Source: Symbiodinium natans (taxonomy: Eukaryota > Sar > Dinophyceae > Suessiales > Symbiodiniaceae). Taken from it: 64,000 bases of DNA. The stretch covers positions 124,001-188,000 of the forward strand of contig CAJNDS010002512.1 in assembly GCA_905221605.1 (NCBI GenBank), read 5' to 3'. Made by a program: the position numbers and the translations under genes. Below are positions 18,859-29,300 of the stretch, piece after piece. Numbering within the stretch: position 1 is the stretch's first letter; the number at the start of each line of letters is the position of its first letter. Below the pieces are notes generated by a model, which saw only the letters and a list, made by a program, of their open reading frames with translations, was not told the origin of the DNA and made no database searches.

Positions 18859-21800
18859 AAGATAAACGGTGCTGACTCACCATGAGCCCCAAAAAATGAT
18901 GTGGCTCCGCAACATCTCTTTGCCACGCTCCCGTTCCTGTCGTGTCCCGTATGGCGCTGCAAAAAAGTGAAGACCTGGGGCTGTGATGGGGGGTGTGAGT
19001 TTGCTGGTCGCAAAAGCACGTAGTGAGTCACATGTGGAGGTTTCTGGTGTCTGATCAACTGCTGCTGTGAGAGTCTACACGTGGGACACGCGCTGTCGAG
19101 ACAAATGTGCTGAGGTTTGAATGGCCTGCTTGTCATCGTCGTGTTTGCCACCAGTTTCGCCCCGCTCCGTGCACCTAGCAGAACCTTGCTGCATTGCATC
19201 TAGTCCTGCTATATATCACAGCTTCCTGCCAGGTTGCCATGACACTTCTGGGAAACGAGGTCTGCAGAGTGCACAGCTTCACAAGATATCGCAAGATAAC
19301 ACAGGAACTTGAGCGTCATGAGTCATGAGTCATGAGTAGCACATGCTTCACCGTGTTCTTGAGAAGCTCTAGTTACTGTCGCCCTCTTCAGCGCTTGCAG
19401 GTGCCGAAGCGCAGCACCACCTGTCAACAGAGGCAGCGCCGCACTGTAGCCTGCACATAATCCGAGCCAGCATAGCACCTGCAGCTCAAGCTTTGTGTTG
19501 TCGGAAGACTTCAGAATCAGAGCCTCATCTGCTGAATAATCTTGACCTGCCACCTCTGTGGCTGACAGCAATTCGTTCTTGTGATGTGGTGTGCGGTTGT
19601 TCTGCTGTTGAGGTGAAGGTTTCCCTCTCAGCGTCTGGGGCTGTGACCAGAGACAGAGAGGAGCTCTCCAAGCTTCAGTGAAGGAATGACCTAAGGAATC
19701 TAAGGAACGACGGAAGGAACGAGGAGAGTGTCCGAGAGTGTCCGAGAGCTTGGCAAAAGCCTCTCAAGTTGTCAAGCGGTCTTCAGGAGTCGAGCGGAGC
19801 CCGGAGCTTGATGCGACGAGCCTTGACCTACGATGACAGCCAGGAGCCGAGGGCTTCTGGGTTTTCGGATTTCGGGGGTTCGTCACCCTCTAAGCCGCTC
19901 TAGGCCCTACGCCTCTAGCTTTCACTTGCACTTGCAGCAAGAAGCTGCAAGCGCCGGAGCCGGCCACCGCACAATTTTGCTGCACGGATCCGTTACCGGG
20001 GATGTAAAAGTCGCTGTGGCAGCCAGGACGAGGACAGCGGAGCTGACGAAGCTGATCCCGAGTCCGGCACAGAGTCCGAGGACTTTCCGAGGGTCTTTCA
20101 AGCCGGTGCTAGTCTGTTCTACTTGAAGGTGAACCCTAAATCCGAAACTCCGAAACCTTAAACCCCACAAAGGCCACCCAGGGAGAAGGCCTAACCGAGC
20201 GCTTCGATCCGACCTTCAGGATGCAGATACCGAGAGCGACGCCAAGGCGATGGTCGGCAAGATTGTGTTGAGGGTTGAGGGTTGAGGGTTTTGCAAATAG
20301 GGCTTCTGCCAGCTTAGCTGCCGTGATATCTTCTCCGTAGCTAACGTCATTACACATATGACCCTACGGATGCTGACCCATGAACCTTCTTACCCAGAAA
20401 CCGTCAAAGAGAAGTGAGCCGCTCGGTAGGACTTACAGATCCCGCCTTTTCATCCGGAGCACGATGCCACCTGAACATTTCAATAATTAAGCTTGGGGGG
20501 GGCTTGTCGTCATTCATCTGCTCAGTACAACCAACTTCGGGCTTCGGTTGCCAGTCGCAGTCATACTTAGAGCGTTGAAAGTATGTAAAGCGTTACTGAA
20601 AGTAACCACCAGGGGCAGTCTTGGGGACCGGCCGGCCAGGGGTTTCTCATGCAGGCACCTCTTCTCCATTTCCCTCTTGCGCAGGTGCCCGCCGCTTGCG
20701 ATAGTGGCGGCGAAACAACGTATCGCAGTGCCCTGGCTGCAAGTGCATGGCAAAGATACCTGCATTGGGCCGCAGACTGTCATTGTCAAATGCTGTCAGT
20801 GAAGGGAGGCGGGCGAAGTGCAAACTCACCGAAGCTTGCGCTTGCGCCAAAAAAAGCCTGCAATGTCTCGCACCTATCATTCTTGAGGCCCTCGCACCTT
20901 CGAGGTCGAAGCTCCAACTCAGGCAAGTTTTTTTGCTGCGATCCAACCCCCTCCAACAGTCACAGCATGCTGGCAGCTGGCAGGTTCCTTTCACACTGTC
21001 GCTGCGCATGCGGTGGACTGGGGACAGTCCGCCTGATCTGCAGCCGAACCCCGTCGCCAGCCGGCAGGTCGTAGGTGTTGTCCAATTGTGCAACCTTAGC
21101 TTCTCACTCCTCTCCATCGCCTGTGCTTTCCTGTCCTTTTTGATGGGAAACACGTGGAAGGTGCAGCCGAGTGTAAACCTGCAGTGTTTTTGCGTAGCTA
21201 AGGCCTGCATCATCTGCTGGACGATCGATCCGGAGTCTGGGATATGGCAACAACGCAATCAGCACTGCTGCATGGTTCTGCGATTTAGGTCGATCCCCGA
21301 TGTGGTTGCACGAACTCTAGTTCATCTAGCTGTTCACGGCCCGCACCGCCCACCCTTCTCCGGCCTAGGCCGCCTAGGCAGTGCTTGTACCAATTGCTAG
21401 GGTTCGGTTAGTCGACCGCACACAGTCTGGAAGCGAGGACACATCACCGAGTAACAACAAAGAGCAGCACCTTGGCATAAAGTTCGGGTTAATTGCGCAC
21501 ACCTGTTCCAGAAGCGTGCTCTTCGACTGGACACAGGAAAACACAGAGGGCTCAGGGTGCCAGCACTGCGCACTTTCATTGTCCCGTTCCCGTCGGGTGC
21601 GAGGTCATAGTCAGGTGTGGTAGTTGCCGAAGCTTGGTGATGCACATTCAGGTTCTATCAAGGCCTGGATGGCCAGCCACCGCGCATTGCTGCTTGGTGG
21701 ACAGACATAGCCTTTAGCTTCGCAGTACTGCTGTCCGCTGTCTACACAGTAAGCTTCGAGAAACCGGTTTCATTGCAGCAGCACTCAGCTTTGATAGCTT

Positions 21801-24489
21801 TGATGGAATCAGTTTGCTGCCCATAAGCCTTGCCGCTCCGAGGCATTGATGCGCATGGGGAATGTTATCACCTATGACGCCTGTCCTATCAAGCCTTTCT
21901 GGCATCATGGATATGAGGGTGGGAGTGAGCACGCAACATGACGAGGGACTTGCGACAAGTGCCACCGTTGAAAGTGAATGAGAATGGCGATAGAACGTCA
22001 AAAGCACCTCCGCCTCAGGAAGAATACGGTGCTGATGGAGGTTCCGGCACTGTGAACCTTTTCACTTCCGTGCCTCGGCAGTCCTAACCATGACGTTTGC
22101 GTGGAGAAAGCCCATTTTCTTAATTGACTTGGTGGAGGTTTCGGAACCCCACCCAAACTGTCACAGACCTGCCGAAACCCTCTAAAGACCCTTCCCAACC
22201 CTGAAACCCTCCCAAAACCTTCCAATACCCAGGAGGTCTCACAGCAAGTTAAGAAATCCACGGTTTTGGGGCCAAGGGCCACACCAAGATGCAAGCTGAG
22301 GAAATTCAGGGCGCGCTTTCTTAATTATCGGTAGCAACGAGTCCCTCATGCTTGGCAGGGGCTGGCCTCAGCCCCGAAACCCTAGATGTCGTGTCTTAGC
22401 AAGAGATCCCAGGAATTCAAAATTCAAGCCTAAGCTGAGGACACGAGGCTACCCTGGATATTGTTGTAGTGCAGTACTGCACCTTTTTTTTTTGCAGCGA
22501 CTGTTGGGGTATCAGCTCTCGGGCCGAGCCGCTCAGTTTCTGAAGCCAAGTGTGTTCTTGAGCCGTGCTGACATGCATTGGAGCGGATGGCTCGCTCTCC
22601 ACAAGTCTAGTTCGGCCCCTGCAGTCTCTGATAGTGCTTTGGTCTGTTGATCCTTCAGGCTGATTTAGGTGGTCGCTTCCCTGAAATACGGTCCCTTTGC
22701 CGAGTTTTTGAGAACTGACCAAGTATTCCTGAGAAAAGGACACCCAGCTCAATGATGGAGAGTACCACGAGGCCTGGTGAATACTGTTCAAACGGATGCG
22801 GCTGCTGCTGCAGCTCCTGCATGGATTTGAAACTGAGTGATAAATTGCACTTTCCAATCTGACTACCAGACACAAAAATTGAGTTGCCAAGACAGCTGCT
22901 CTGGCGCTTTCTTCGCGGTCGTGGCAAGCATTGCGAGATACTCACCCCATGCCGTTAGGTCGTCCTTGTTCGTGGGGAGTCGCGGATCACTCTGTGGCAC
23001 CTTGTCTGCAAGTCTTCAGCCTCGCGTTCTCAGCTTAGGACAACAGGGTGTGCATCGAGTGCTTACGTAGCAAGACTGTTGCAAGGCTTTGCTCATGGAA
23101 GTTGAATCAAGGATTGATGGGAAGCCTGATTCCTTCATCAGCAAACAAGCACAACGTTCCGGACTCAGCCAGCCTTTGACCAGGCTTTATCAGATAGTCT
23201 TCTTGCAGCATCAATGTTTTGCCACGCTCTGATAGCCGTGACGTTCCAAGGCAACAACTTCCAAAACGTCGACCTTCCAGTGGGTACCTGGGCAGCCTCA
23301 TGCGGATGCCAAAGGCTTTTCCTGTTGGCCTGTAGGCTGCTTGCTGTATTACTGCATCTCTCGGAAGACGCTGCTTCGCTTGGGTCCGTACGGCACAATC
23401 CTTCATAGACCCCGCGTGCAAGGCAAGCCAAATGCCATCTCTGGAAAGGCTTCTACGTCCAACGAATACTTGCGAAGGCGACTGTCTCGGCAAGCCGCAC
23501 AGATTCGAGTGTTCTTAGGGCTACATGTCACCTGATCGAGAAGCAACTTGGAGGAAAAATACCAAGCCCTGTAGATTGCTCTAGAATCTGCAAGCTTCAG
23601 AAGGTAAGTCGCGTGAGCATCTGTGTATCCGACGTCCCCCGTTTCCACTTGCAAGTCCATGCGATGCTTCACATGCAGATTCATGATTGCGTAGTTCGGA
23701 GCTGGTGGTATACTGTTGAGGCAGGTGAAGAACACAGTGTCCTACAACAAGGCACGGTGGCCAGCCAAGCGTGCGACTTTTCTTCGATAGAGCTCTGGCA
23801 CTTACAGGCAGACCCGAACAATGGCAAATGGGCCTTGAAGGGGGAGGCCGGGTCAGTTGCACATTTTTCAGCTTGGGATGTGTCACAAGTGTCCAAAGCA
23901 CGATGCAGACTATGCACTATTTCACGCTTGTGGAAGGTCACGAACGTAAGGCTCTACTACACTGCCGCGGCCTCGTGCCGAAAGCTTGAAGTAAAAACAT
24001 ATGCAGGTTTCTAGCACCATCTTTTCTTCTTCAATGACGACATGCTATATGAATCGCAGAAATCAACAGCATTATTAAAGGATATTAAAGGAGTTGCTGC
24101 TGCATCACAGGACCTGAGTGCTAATGACTTCCCCGACAGCAAGACTGCTTGCGAGGCATCGAGGGAGGATTGATAGATTGGGTTACGCTTGGGTTGCTAC
24201 TGCAGAAGAGCCAGCTTCGTTGCCATAATGAGCACACCATAGCAGTTTCAGAAATTAACTATAGTATTTATACTGTGTGTTCATATGGTGTTAATTGAAA
24301 ACTTGTAGAATCTGGTGAGAACTCGATGGGTTGAGCTTTCGCTGCTTTGAAGTGCGTCAGTTTGATTTCCAGTCGCTGCCCGCAGACGTGTCAGGCGACT
24401 ACCACGCAAGCCAGACCCTCAATGAAGGAGGTTTGCAGTTAGCGCTTGCAAGACCGGGAGTAACCTGCATGCACGAGGAGCTTCCGAGT
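18859..24489. other. Unassigned DNA
   Basis: This is 5.6 kb without a gene I can support. All open frames are short or mutually overlapping without domains. Small features are ATGAGTC triplication at 19316-19337, telomere-like remnants near 20128-20165 (AACCCTAAATCCGAAAC) and a GGGTTGAGGGTT run at 20268-20291. Isolated exons may be hidden here. Confidence 0.4.
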
Positions 24490-24955
24490 CCAAACCCTAA
24501 ACCCTAAACCCTCAAAGCCCTGCAGCAGTTTGGCTCACAGTGGGTTTTCGCCAGGCCTTGGCTGGGCCCAGGCGCGAGCAAAAGCGTCAAGTCGCGTGGA
24601 GTCCTCCCTAAGCCGGAAACCCCCAAACCTGCAAACCCTAAACCCGAAACCCTAAACCTTAAACCCTAAACCTTAAACCCGAAACCTTAAACAAGAAACC
24701 CTAAACCTTAAACCCTATAAACCTTAAACCCTAAAGCCAACAAAGATAAATCGAAGGTGGCCCTTTGGCCTCCATGCAGCGTTCCGAGTCCGCTCCGGGA
24801 GGTGGGGTTTCAGAGGGCGGCTTAGGCGGCTTGGGGTTTGGGGTTTAGGGTTTAGGGTTTAGGGTTTAGGGTTTAGGGTTTAGGGTTTAGGGTTTAGGGT
24901 TTAGGGTTTAGGGTTTAGGGTTTAGGGTTTAGGGTTTAGGGTCTACGGTTTAGGG
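24490..24955. repeat. Inverted telomere-like blocks, target of the LTR element
   Basis: CCCTAAA-type units at 24493-24510 and about 24600-24738 (many variants such as CCTTAAA and CCCGAAA) are followed after about 95 bp by a near-perfect TTTAGGG array at about 24831-24955. The orientation flips exactly as at 1561-1846. The array ends in TTTAGGG at 24955, where the LTR retrotransposon begins. Confidence 0.85.
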
Positions 24956-25241
24956 TGCGGAGCTGCAATTGGTATTGTAGAAAGGAGTTCGTGTTGGGGT
25001 TGGATGGGTCAATGAACCCGGAAATCATATTTGGCTCAAGATGGCCGAGAGCCGTCAGCTTTTGTTGAAAAAGTACGTACGCTTGGGGTTGGGTTTAACG
25101 GGTTGGAGTAGTCCCGTCCCTTCTCCCTTATCTTGTCCCCTTAGGGTTGGGTGTTCTTGTTTCTGGTTCGATCTGGGAAATCTATATAGGCGACTGTTGA
25201 GGGTTGGTTTCTTTCCCTGTTCCCTTTCGGTTGCCCCCGTA
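24956..25241 (+). repeat. 5' LTR (286 bp)
   Basis: It starts TGCGGAGCTGCAATTGG and ends TTGCCCCCGTA, so it is a TG...TA terminus. It contains a TATA-like CTATATAGG (about 25181-25189) and a spliced-leader-like TTTGGCTCAAG directly before an ATG (25030-25040). It is a direct repeat of 32991-33276 at an offset of 8035 bp, and I saw no difference. Confidence 0.92.
25030..25040 (+). promoter_or_regulatory. Relict or mimic of the dinoflagellate spliced leader in the LTR
   Basis: TTTGGCTCAAG matches the last 11 bases of the conserved dinoflagellate spliced leader and is followed immediately by ATGGCC (25041). The repeat copy is at 33065-33075. The ATG opens an 82-codon upstream ORF (25041-25289) that ends 17 bp before the main ATG at 25307. 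It may be a remnant of a trans-spliced RNA captured during reverse transcription, or a trans-splice acceptor context. Confidence 0.55.
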
Positions 25242-25253
25242 GGTTATGAGCCC
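25242..25253 (+). promoter_or_regulatory. Primer-binding site complementary to the initiator tRNA-Met anticodon arm (half-tRNA, copia style)
   Basis: GGTTATGAGCCC starts at the first base after the 5' LTR. Its reverse complement, GGGCTCATAACC, equals the anticodon arm of eukaryotic initiator tRNA-Met (as in yeast), not a tRNA 3' CCA end. Drosophila copia is known to prime from a 5' half of this tRNA, so the same mechanism is inferred here. Confidence 0.65.
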
Positions 25254-25306
25254 AAATTAGGTTCCCTGCGGTTTGTGTTTCGGCTTTAGGGTGGAAGTTT
25301 GAAGCC

Positions 25307-26977
25307 ATGGCGACCAACTGGTTACGGACTGGTGCGGCATCATCGAGCTCCAATGTGGGCGACCAAGGTGAAGGTGGTGTCAAAAGGTCTGCAACGGGTG
25401 AAAAAGTTGTTCCCAATGTGGAAGCTCTGGTTGATGTTGGTGGTATGCGTGGCGAAGAGAAGCCGGTGGTGGAAGGACTGGAAGACCAGATGGAAGCAGT
25501 TTTGCTGCGCCTTCTGAGCAAACATGGGCATCTTCTTCGAGCTGCGGAATCTGCTGAATCAACGGGAGCGCCAACAACAAGCTCCTCTACGTCAAAGATG
25601 GTGGAGCAAGGGTGCCAGACAGAACTGGTTGGGGATGTTATCCCTGTTTCCAAGCGAGCTCGCAACAAAGTGAGTTTCGCGGCTGAAAGTGGTGATCTGT
25701 TGACAGGTGAAGCGGAAGAAACTGCGCCTGTTGCTGCGACAAAAAGCAGTATCCTCGTCGTTGGGGACGCAGAAGGAGTCGTTCCTGTTGCTATGGTGAT
25801 GAGTGAAGGAGAAATCCTGGAATTGGAGGCAGCAAGAATACAGCAAGAGTCAGATGAAGACTTATACGCTGATGGTGGAGGCAAAGTGTCTCAAGCTGCT
25901 GACCTTCCAATCATCGACTGCGATGGGAAGACATGGGAACGCCATTTTCATGATGATGGGAGAGAATATCTTTACTGTTTAGACACTGGAGATACCCAAT
26001 GGGTGGTGCCGAAGAAGACTGGAATGGCTGGAAACAGCGAGGGGCCAGGTGTTGGAATGGGCATTGTCCCTATGGATGACGAGCCAGCGCTGGGTGCTAC
26101 ATCGTCCTCGTCACCTACTGAGTCTTCTAGGGCACAACAGGGTAGCATGGAAAGTGTCAACAGTGGTGTAAATAGTGTAGGTGAAAAAGATTTTTCCTCT
26201 ACTATCAGGGATAGCGGTCCTAGGGCTGGTGGTGACGCCCCGACCTCGGGTTCTCCTGATGAAGAGGGGATTCCTGGAAACCGAGCAGACATCGCTGGAG
26301 CTCAACATCTGGATCGGGAAGAAATGGAAGCGCTTTCTGAGGGTGTGGCAGCGGTGGAATCGGTGGGTCCAGAAGGAAAAATGCCCAATGTGGAGATCGG
26401 AATTGTGTCGGCTGCAGAAGAGCGAGTGGTGGATGTGGTGCCTGTCGTTCAGGAAGATGGCCCTGGAGATTTGGATGACGAAGGGAAAAAGTTGTGCATT
26501 ACGACTGAGGAGGTCTCTTCGTTTGGTGCCGAGAATTCTGCCATTCAAAGGGAAAAGGAAACTTCTGAAACTGCTGGAGACACGGTTGATCGGAAAGATG
26601 AGGCCTGGAGCGCCAATGAAGCGCGGGTCAACGCGCCAGATAGTACCTGGAGTGCAGGAAAAGCACGGGTTGAGGCGCATATGGTGTCACGTTCCACGGG
26701 CGACTGCAACAATGGGGCGCAGGTCTCCGCAGCAGCTGATGACGGAGGTTCACAGGTGGACGCACTGGTGCAACTTGAAGTTAGCTGCGAGGAACGAAAT
26801 GGCAAGGGCTACACCGGAGCCGATGAGGCAGCTGTGGTCAATGATGGTGGCAATTCTCCTTTGGAAACCATGGAACCAAAGGAGCCTGCGGTGGAAGAAA
26901 ATGTACCTGCCGCGGATGAGCCCTGCAGTGGAAGAAAATTTGCCTGCTGCAGAAGGCATGACAAAAGACTCCAATGA
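25307..26977 (+). CDS. LTR element ORF 1: Gag-like N-terminal part with a WW domain
   Basis: The ATG at 25307 is 66 bp after the LTR. The frame gives 556 residues, but true coding in this frame ends at about 26921. There, a 36-bp tandem repeat (encoding EPAVEENxPAAx) has one extra C in its second copy, which shifts the frame. Residues 210-235 form a WW domain: WERHFHDDGREYLYC followed by DTQWVVP, with Trp at both conserved positions and the final Pro. WW domains bind Pro-rich ligands, usually in nuclear RNA processing. The remainder is acidic, Glu/Val/Ala-rich and probably disordered. No capsid fold is recognisable. Coding continues in ORF 2. Confidence 0.7.
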   Translation: MATNWLRTGAASSSSNVGDQGEGGVKRSATGEKVVPNVEALVDVGGMRGEEKPVVEGLEDQMEAVLLRLLSKHGHLLRAAESAESTGAPTTSSSTSKMVEQGCQTELVGDVIPVSKRARNKVSFAAESGDLLTGEAEETAPVAATKSSILVVGDAEGVVPVAMVMSEGEILELEAARIQQESDEDLYADGGGKVSQAADLPIIDCDGKTWERHFHDDGREYLYCLDTGDTQWVVPKKTGMAGNSEGPGVGMGIVPMDDEPALGATSSSSPTESSRAQQGSMESVNSGVNSVGEKDFSSTIRDSGPRAGGDAPTSGSPDEEGIPGNRADIAGAQHLDREEMEALSEGVAAVESVGPEGKMPNVEIGIVSAAEERVVDVVPVVQEDGPGDLDDEGKKLCITTEEVSSFGAENSAIQREKETSETAGDTVDRKDEAWSANEARVNAPDSTWSAGKARVEAHMVSRSTGDCNNGAQVSAAADDGGSQVDALVQLEVSCEERNGKGYTGADEAAVVNDGGNSPLETMEPKEPAVEENVPAADEPCSGRKFACCRRHDKRLQ

Positions 26978-27866
26978 TGGGTCCACTCCCATGAAGGGAG
27001 AAGCGTTGCCGTCTGGAAGTTCACCGGAAGTCGACACCGAGCGAACTGTAACGGATGAGGCAAAGCCATTGGCTGGAAAAAAGGAAGATCCTGAAATCCA
27101 GGAGCACAAAAAAGATGAGCTTGTGGGACTCGTGGAGCAGGACGAGCAGTGTGACCCAAAGGTGAAGACAAAGGATGCGCCAGGAGCCGATGATACAGAG
27201 ATGGTTTCTGAAGAGCATGCAAAGAAAGTGCCCCGAGCGGGAGCCTTGGAATCACCTGGGACACATTGCTATCAAGAGGGAGATGAGATCATGGGTCTAG
27301 TGCGCTGCATCAATGGGTATGGAGCCTTTTTGGACCATGGTGATGTGAATGTGTTGATTCCTGCAGAAGGGAATAATGCATATCAGTTCAAATTTGGTGA
27401 TACTGTCAATGGAACAGTGAAGCGAGTGGAAGATGATGGTACCATAATCTTGGACACCTTTCTGGTTTTGGAAGAGGACGAGGAGGACTCTTCTTCGACG
27501 CTGCGTAAATGGAAACCCAGCGGCTGGAGTACGTGGTGGACAGATTCATGGTATGCTGGTCAATGGTACCAAGATTCCAACAGTCAATGGGACTGGAGAC
27601 GGGAGGAAGAGCAATCCGATGAAAAGGTTGCTGATCAAGAGTTATCCTCAGAAGAAAAAGAGGAAAGGCAACTTTATGGAGAAAAGATCTATAAAGCTCT
27701 TCTTGAGGATGGAAACGAAGATAAGGCCTATGTGGGCAAAATCACTGGGATGCTGTTGGGTCGCCCAATGGAAGATCTACAGGAGTGTGTTGCAGATCAA
27801 TCATTCCTGAATGCGGAAGCTCGGCGCGCGTATGGCATCTTGCAAAGTGATGGTTGGGAAGCCTGA
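26923..27866 (+). CDS. LTR element ORF 2: S1-like RNA-binding domain (frameshifted continuation of ORF 1)
   Basis: This is the continuation of ORF 1 after the +1 C at about 26921. The frame is open earlier (from 26181), but that part is a shadow. An S1/OB-like segment lies at about 27270-27450: YQEGDEIMGLVRCINGYGAF, then HGDVNVLIPA, then FKFGDTVNGTVKRVEDDGTI. S1 domains bind single-stranded RNA in translation and RNA-decay factors. After it come a Trp/Ser-rich stretch (WSTWWTDSWYAGQWYQD) and a helical segment ending RAYGILQSDGWE. The frame closes at 27864-27866. Homology-like continuity in the next frame suggests a second shift near 27858. Neither half has an initiation signal of its own. Confidence 0.6.
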
Positions 27867-28749
27867 TGGTACGGAAAGCACAGGCTTGGGAAAGATATCC
27901 ACTTTTCCCCGAAAACAGTACCACAACGCGCTCTTCGAACTGGCATGCAGAAAAAGGAGATTTACTCGACCAGTTGTGGGTGAAGCGGTGGCAATGGTGC
28001 TGAGTCAAGGGGAAGATGAGCTTTGGAACGCGCTTTGGTTGGACACCAAGCGATTTTTGCAGGAGCTTGATGGTGCAGTGCAATCCATGAGTAAAAGGGA
28101 GGGTAGGCCAATGGAAGCCTACATGGATCCTGACCAGTACAAAAAGGCTCACATGACTCCACAGACTGTGTCACCTGGATACAGCAAGCTGTGCAAGTTC
28201 TTCAATCGGGGAAGGTGTCGCAATGGTGATGGATGTCCCTATGAGCATCGTCGTTATGGTGAAGGGTGGCCTGAAGGAGAGCCAACTGAGCCAAAGAACA
28301 GCCAAAAAACTGGTGACGAGGATGGGGACATCGGTGGCCCTCCAACTGATGAAGGTACAGTGGATGAGGTGCAGCAGGAGCGGGAGGATTCGGCCTTCCG
28401 TGCCCAGTACAACTATGGCAAAGGGACATCAAAAGGTGAGCCTACGCTGGGTGAAATGAAGAAACGGCTGTGTCTGTATTACAATCAAAGTGGTTGTAAA
28501 TATGGGACTGCGTGCAGGTATCTCCACGACGATGACATGGCATTGGAAGGGACTTGGGAGCCCGGCAAATCTTGGGACAATGCTTCCAGGAAGGCACTAA
28601 GGGACGCAGGGTTCCACCATTGCTGTTTCGATTATTACCTCAGAGGACGTTGCCGGAAAGGATCAAATTTCTGCAAGTACTCCCACGACGAGATGTCAGA
28701 GGACACTCCTGAAACACCTGGTACACGTGGCCAATCAGGTCCGGTTTGA
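27811..28749 (+). CDS. LTR element ORF 3: three CCCH zinc fingers
   Basis: This is the third part of the interrupted polyprotein. True coding probably starts near 27858, although an ATG exists at 27811. Three CCCH fingers are clear. The first, CKFFNRGRCRNGDGCPYEH (28192-28248), and the second, CLYYNQSGCKYGTACRYLH (28468-28524), are C-x7-C-x5-C-x3-H. The third, from CFDYYLRGRC to CKYSH (about 28623-28685), is C-x8-C-x6-C-x3-H. CCCH fingers bind RNA and, in dinoflagellate copia-like Gag proteins as I remember them, may replace the CCHC knuckle. Upstream, about 110 residues look helical. The ORF ends at 28749 and the next frame takes over near 28730-28745. Confidence 0.7.
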   Translation: MRKLGARMASCKVMVGKPDGTESTGLGKISTFPRKQYHNALFELACRKRRFTRPVVGEAVAMVLSQGEDELWNALWLDTKRFLQELDGAVQSMSKREGRPMEAYMDPDQYKKAHMTPQTVSPGYSKLCKFFNRGRCRNGDGCPYEHRRYGEGWPEGEPTEPKNSQKTGDEDGDIGGPPTDEGTVDEVQQEREDSAFRAQYNYGKGTSKGEPTLGEMKKRLCLYYNQSGCKYGTACRYLHDDDMALEGTWEPGKSWDNASRKALRDAGFHHCCFDYYLRGRCRKGSNFCKYSHDEMSEDTPETPGTRGQSGPV

Positions 28750-29300
28750 AAAAGAGAGAGGATGGGAGATTTCGGACAGAAGCACTTTTCAGCCACCTGC
28801 AAGTGGGGGAGCTGAATCTTCCTCATCCTCGGCACCAAAAGCGCTGCAAATGACCAATGTGTCACAAAAAGATGGTGAAAAGGGTATTCTGGATGAAGAA
28901 GAAGCTGATGAGCAAAAGAATTCGGTGGCTGCATCCACTAGTACGCAGCTTCACAATCCAGAGGAGCCAATTGAAAATTGGATGGCTCGCAACGAACACC
29001 TGTGGGTGTATACCCCTCATGTAAGTGAGGTGATGATTACCCTCGGTGTGACCAATGTGTCGGACTTGCAAGAGTTCATCTTTGTGGAAGATTTGGTTGA
29101 CAAAGGGATCAACAAGGTGACCGCATGCAAAATTCTGCAATTGGTGGGTGAGGTCCGATATCGACCGGGAGGACCGGAAAAGGCAGTTCCTTCTGATGCA
29201 TCTGTACGGGTGCAACAATCTTCTGGGAACAAAGGGACTGGAAGAGCGGGACTCAGGTGCGTGAAGCTGAAGGCTCCGGTGCAAAAACAATGCCGAGAGG
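28727..29300 (+). CDS. LTR element ORF 4: SAM-like helical segment
   Basis: This is an open frame without its own ATG (it opens at a GTG) that continues the previous ORF after another shift. Residues about 85-145 (WMARNEHLWVYTPHVSEVM, LGVTNVSDLQEFIF, DLVDKGINKVTACKILQLVG) have the pattern of a SAM or SAM-like helical bundle, a protein- or RNA-binding module. This is a weak match by eye. The frame formally stays open to 29416, but the final residues look out of frame. Coding returns to another frame between about 29240 and 29300. Confidence 0.5.
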
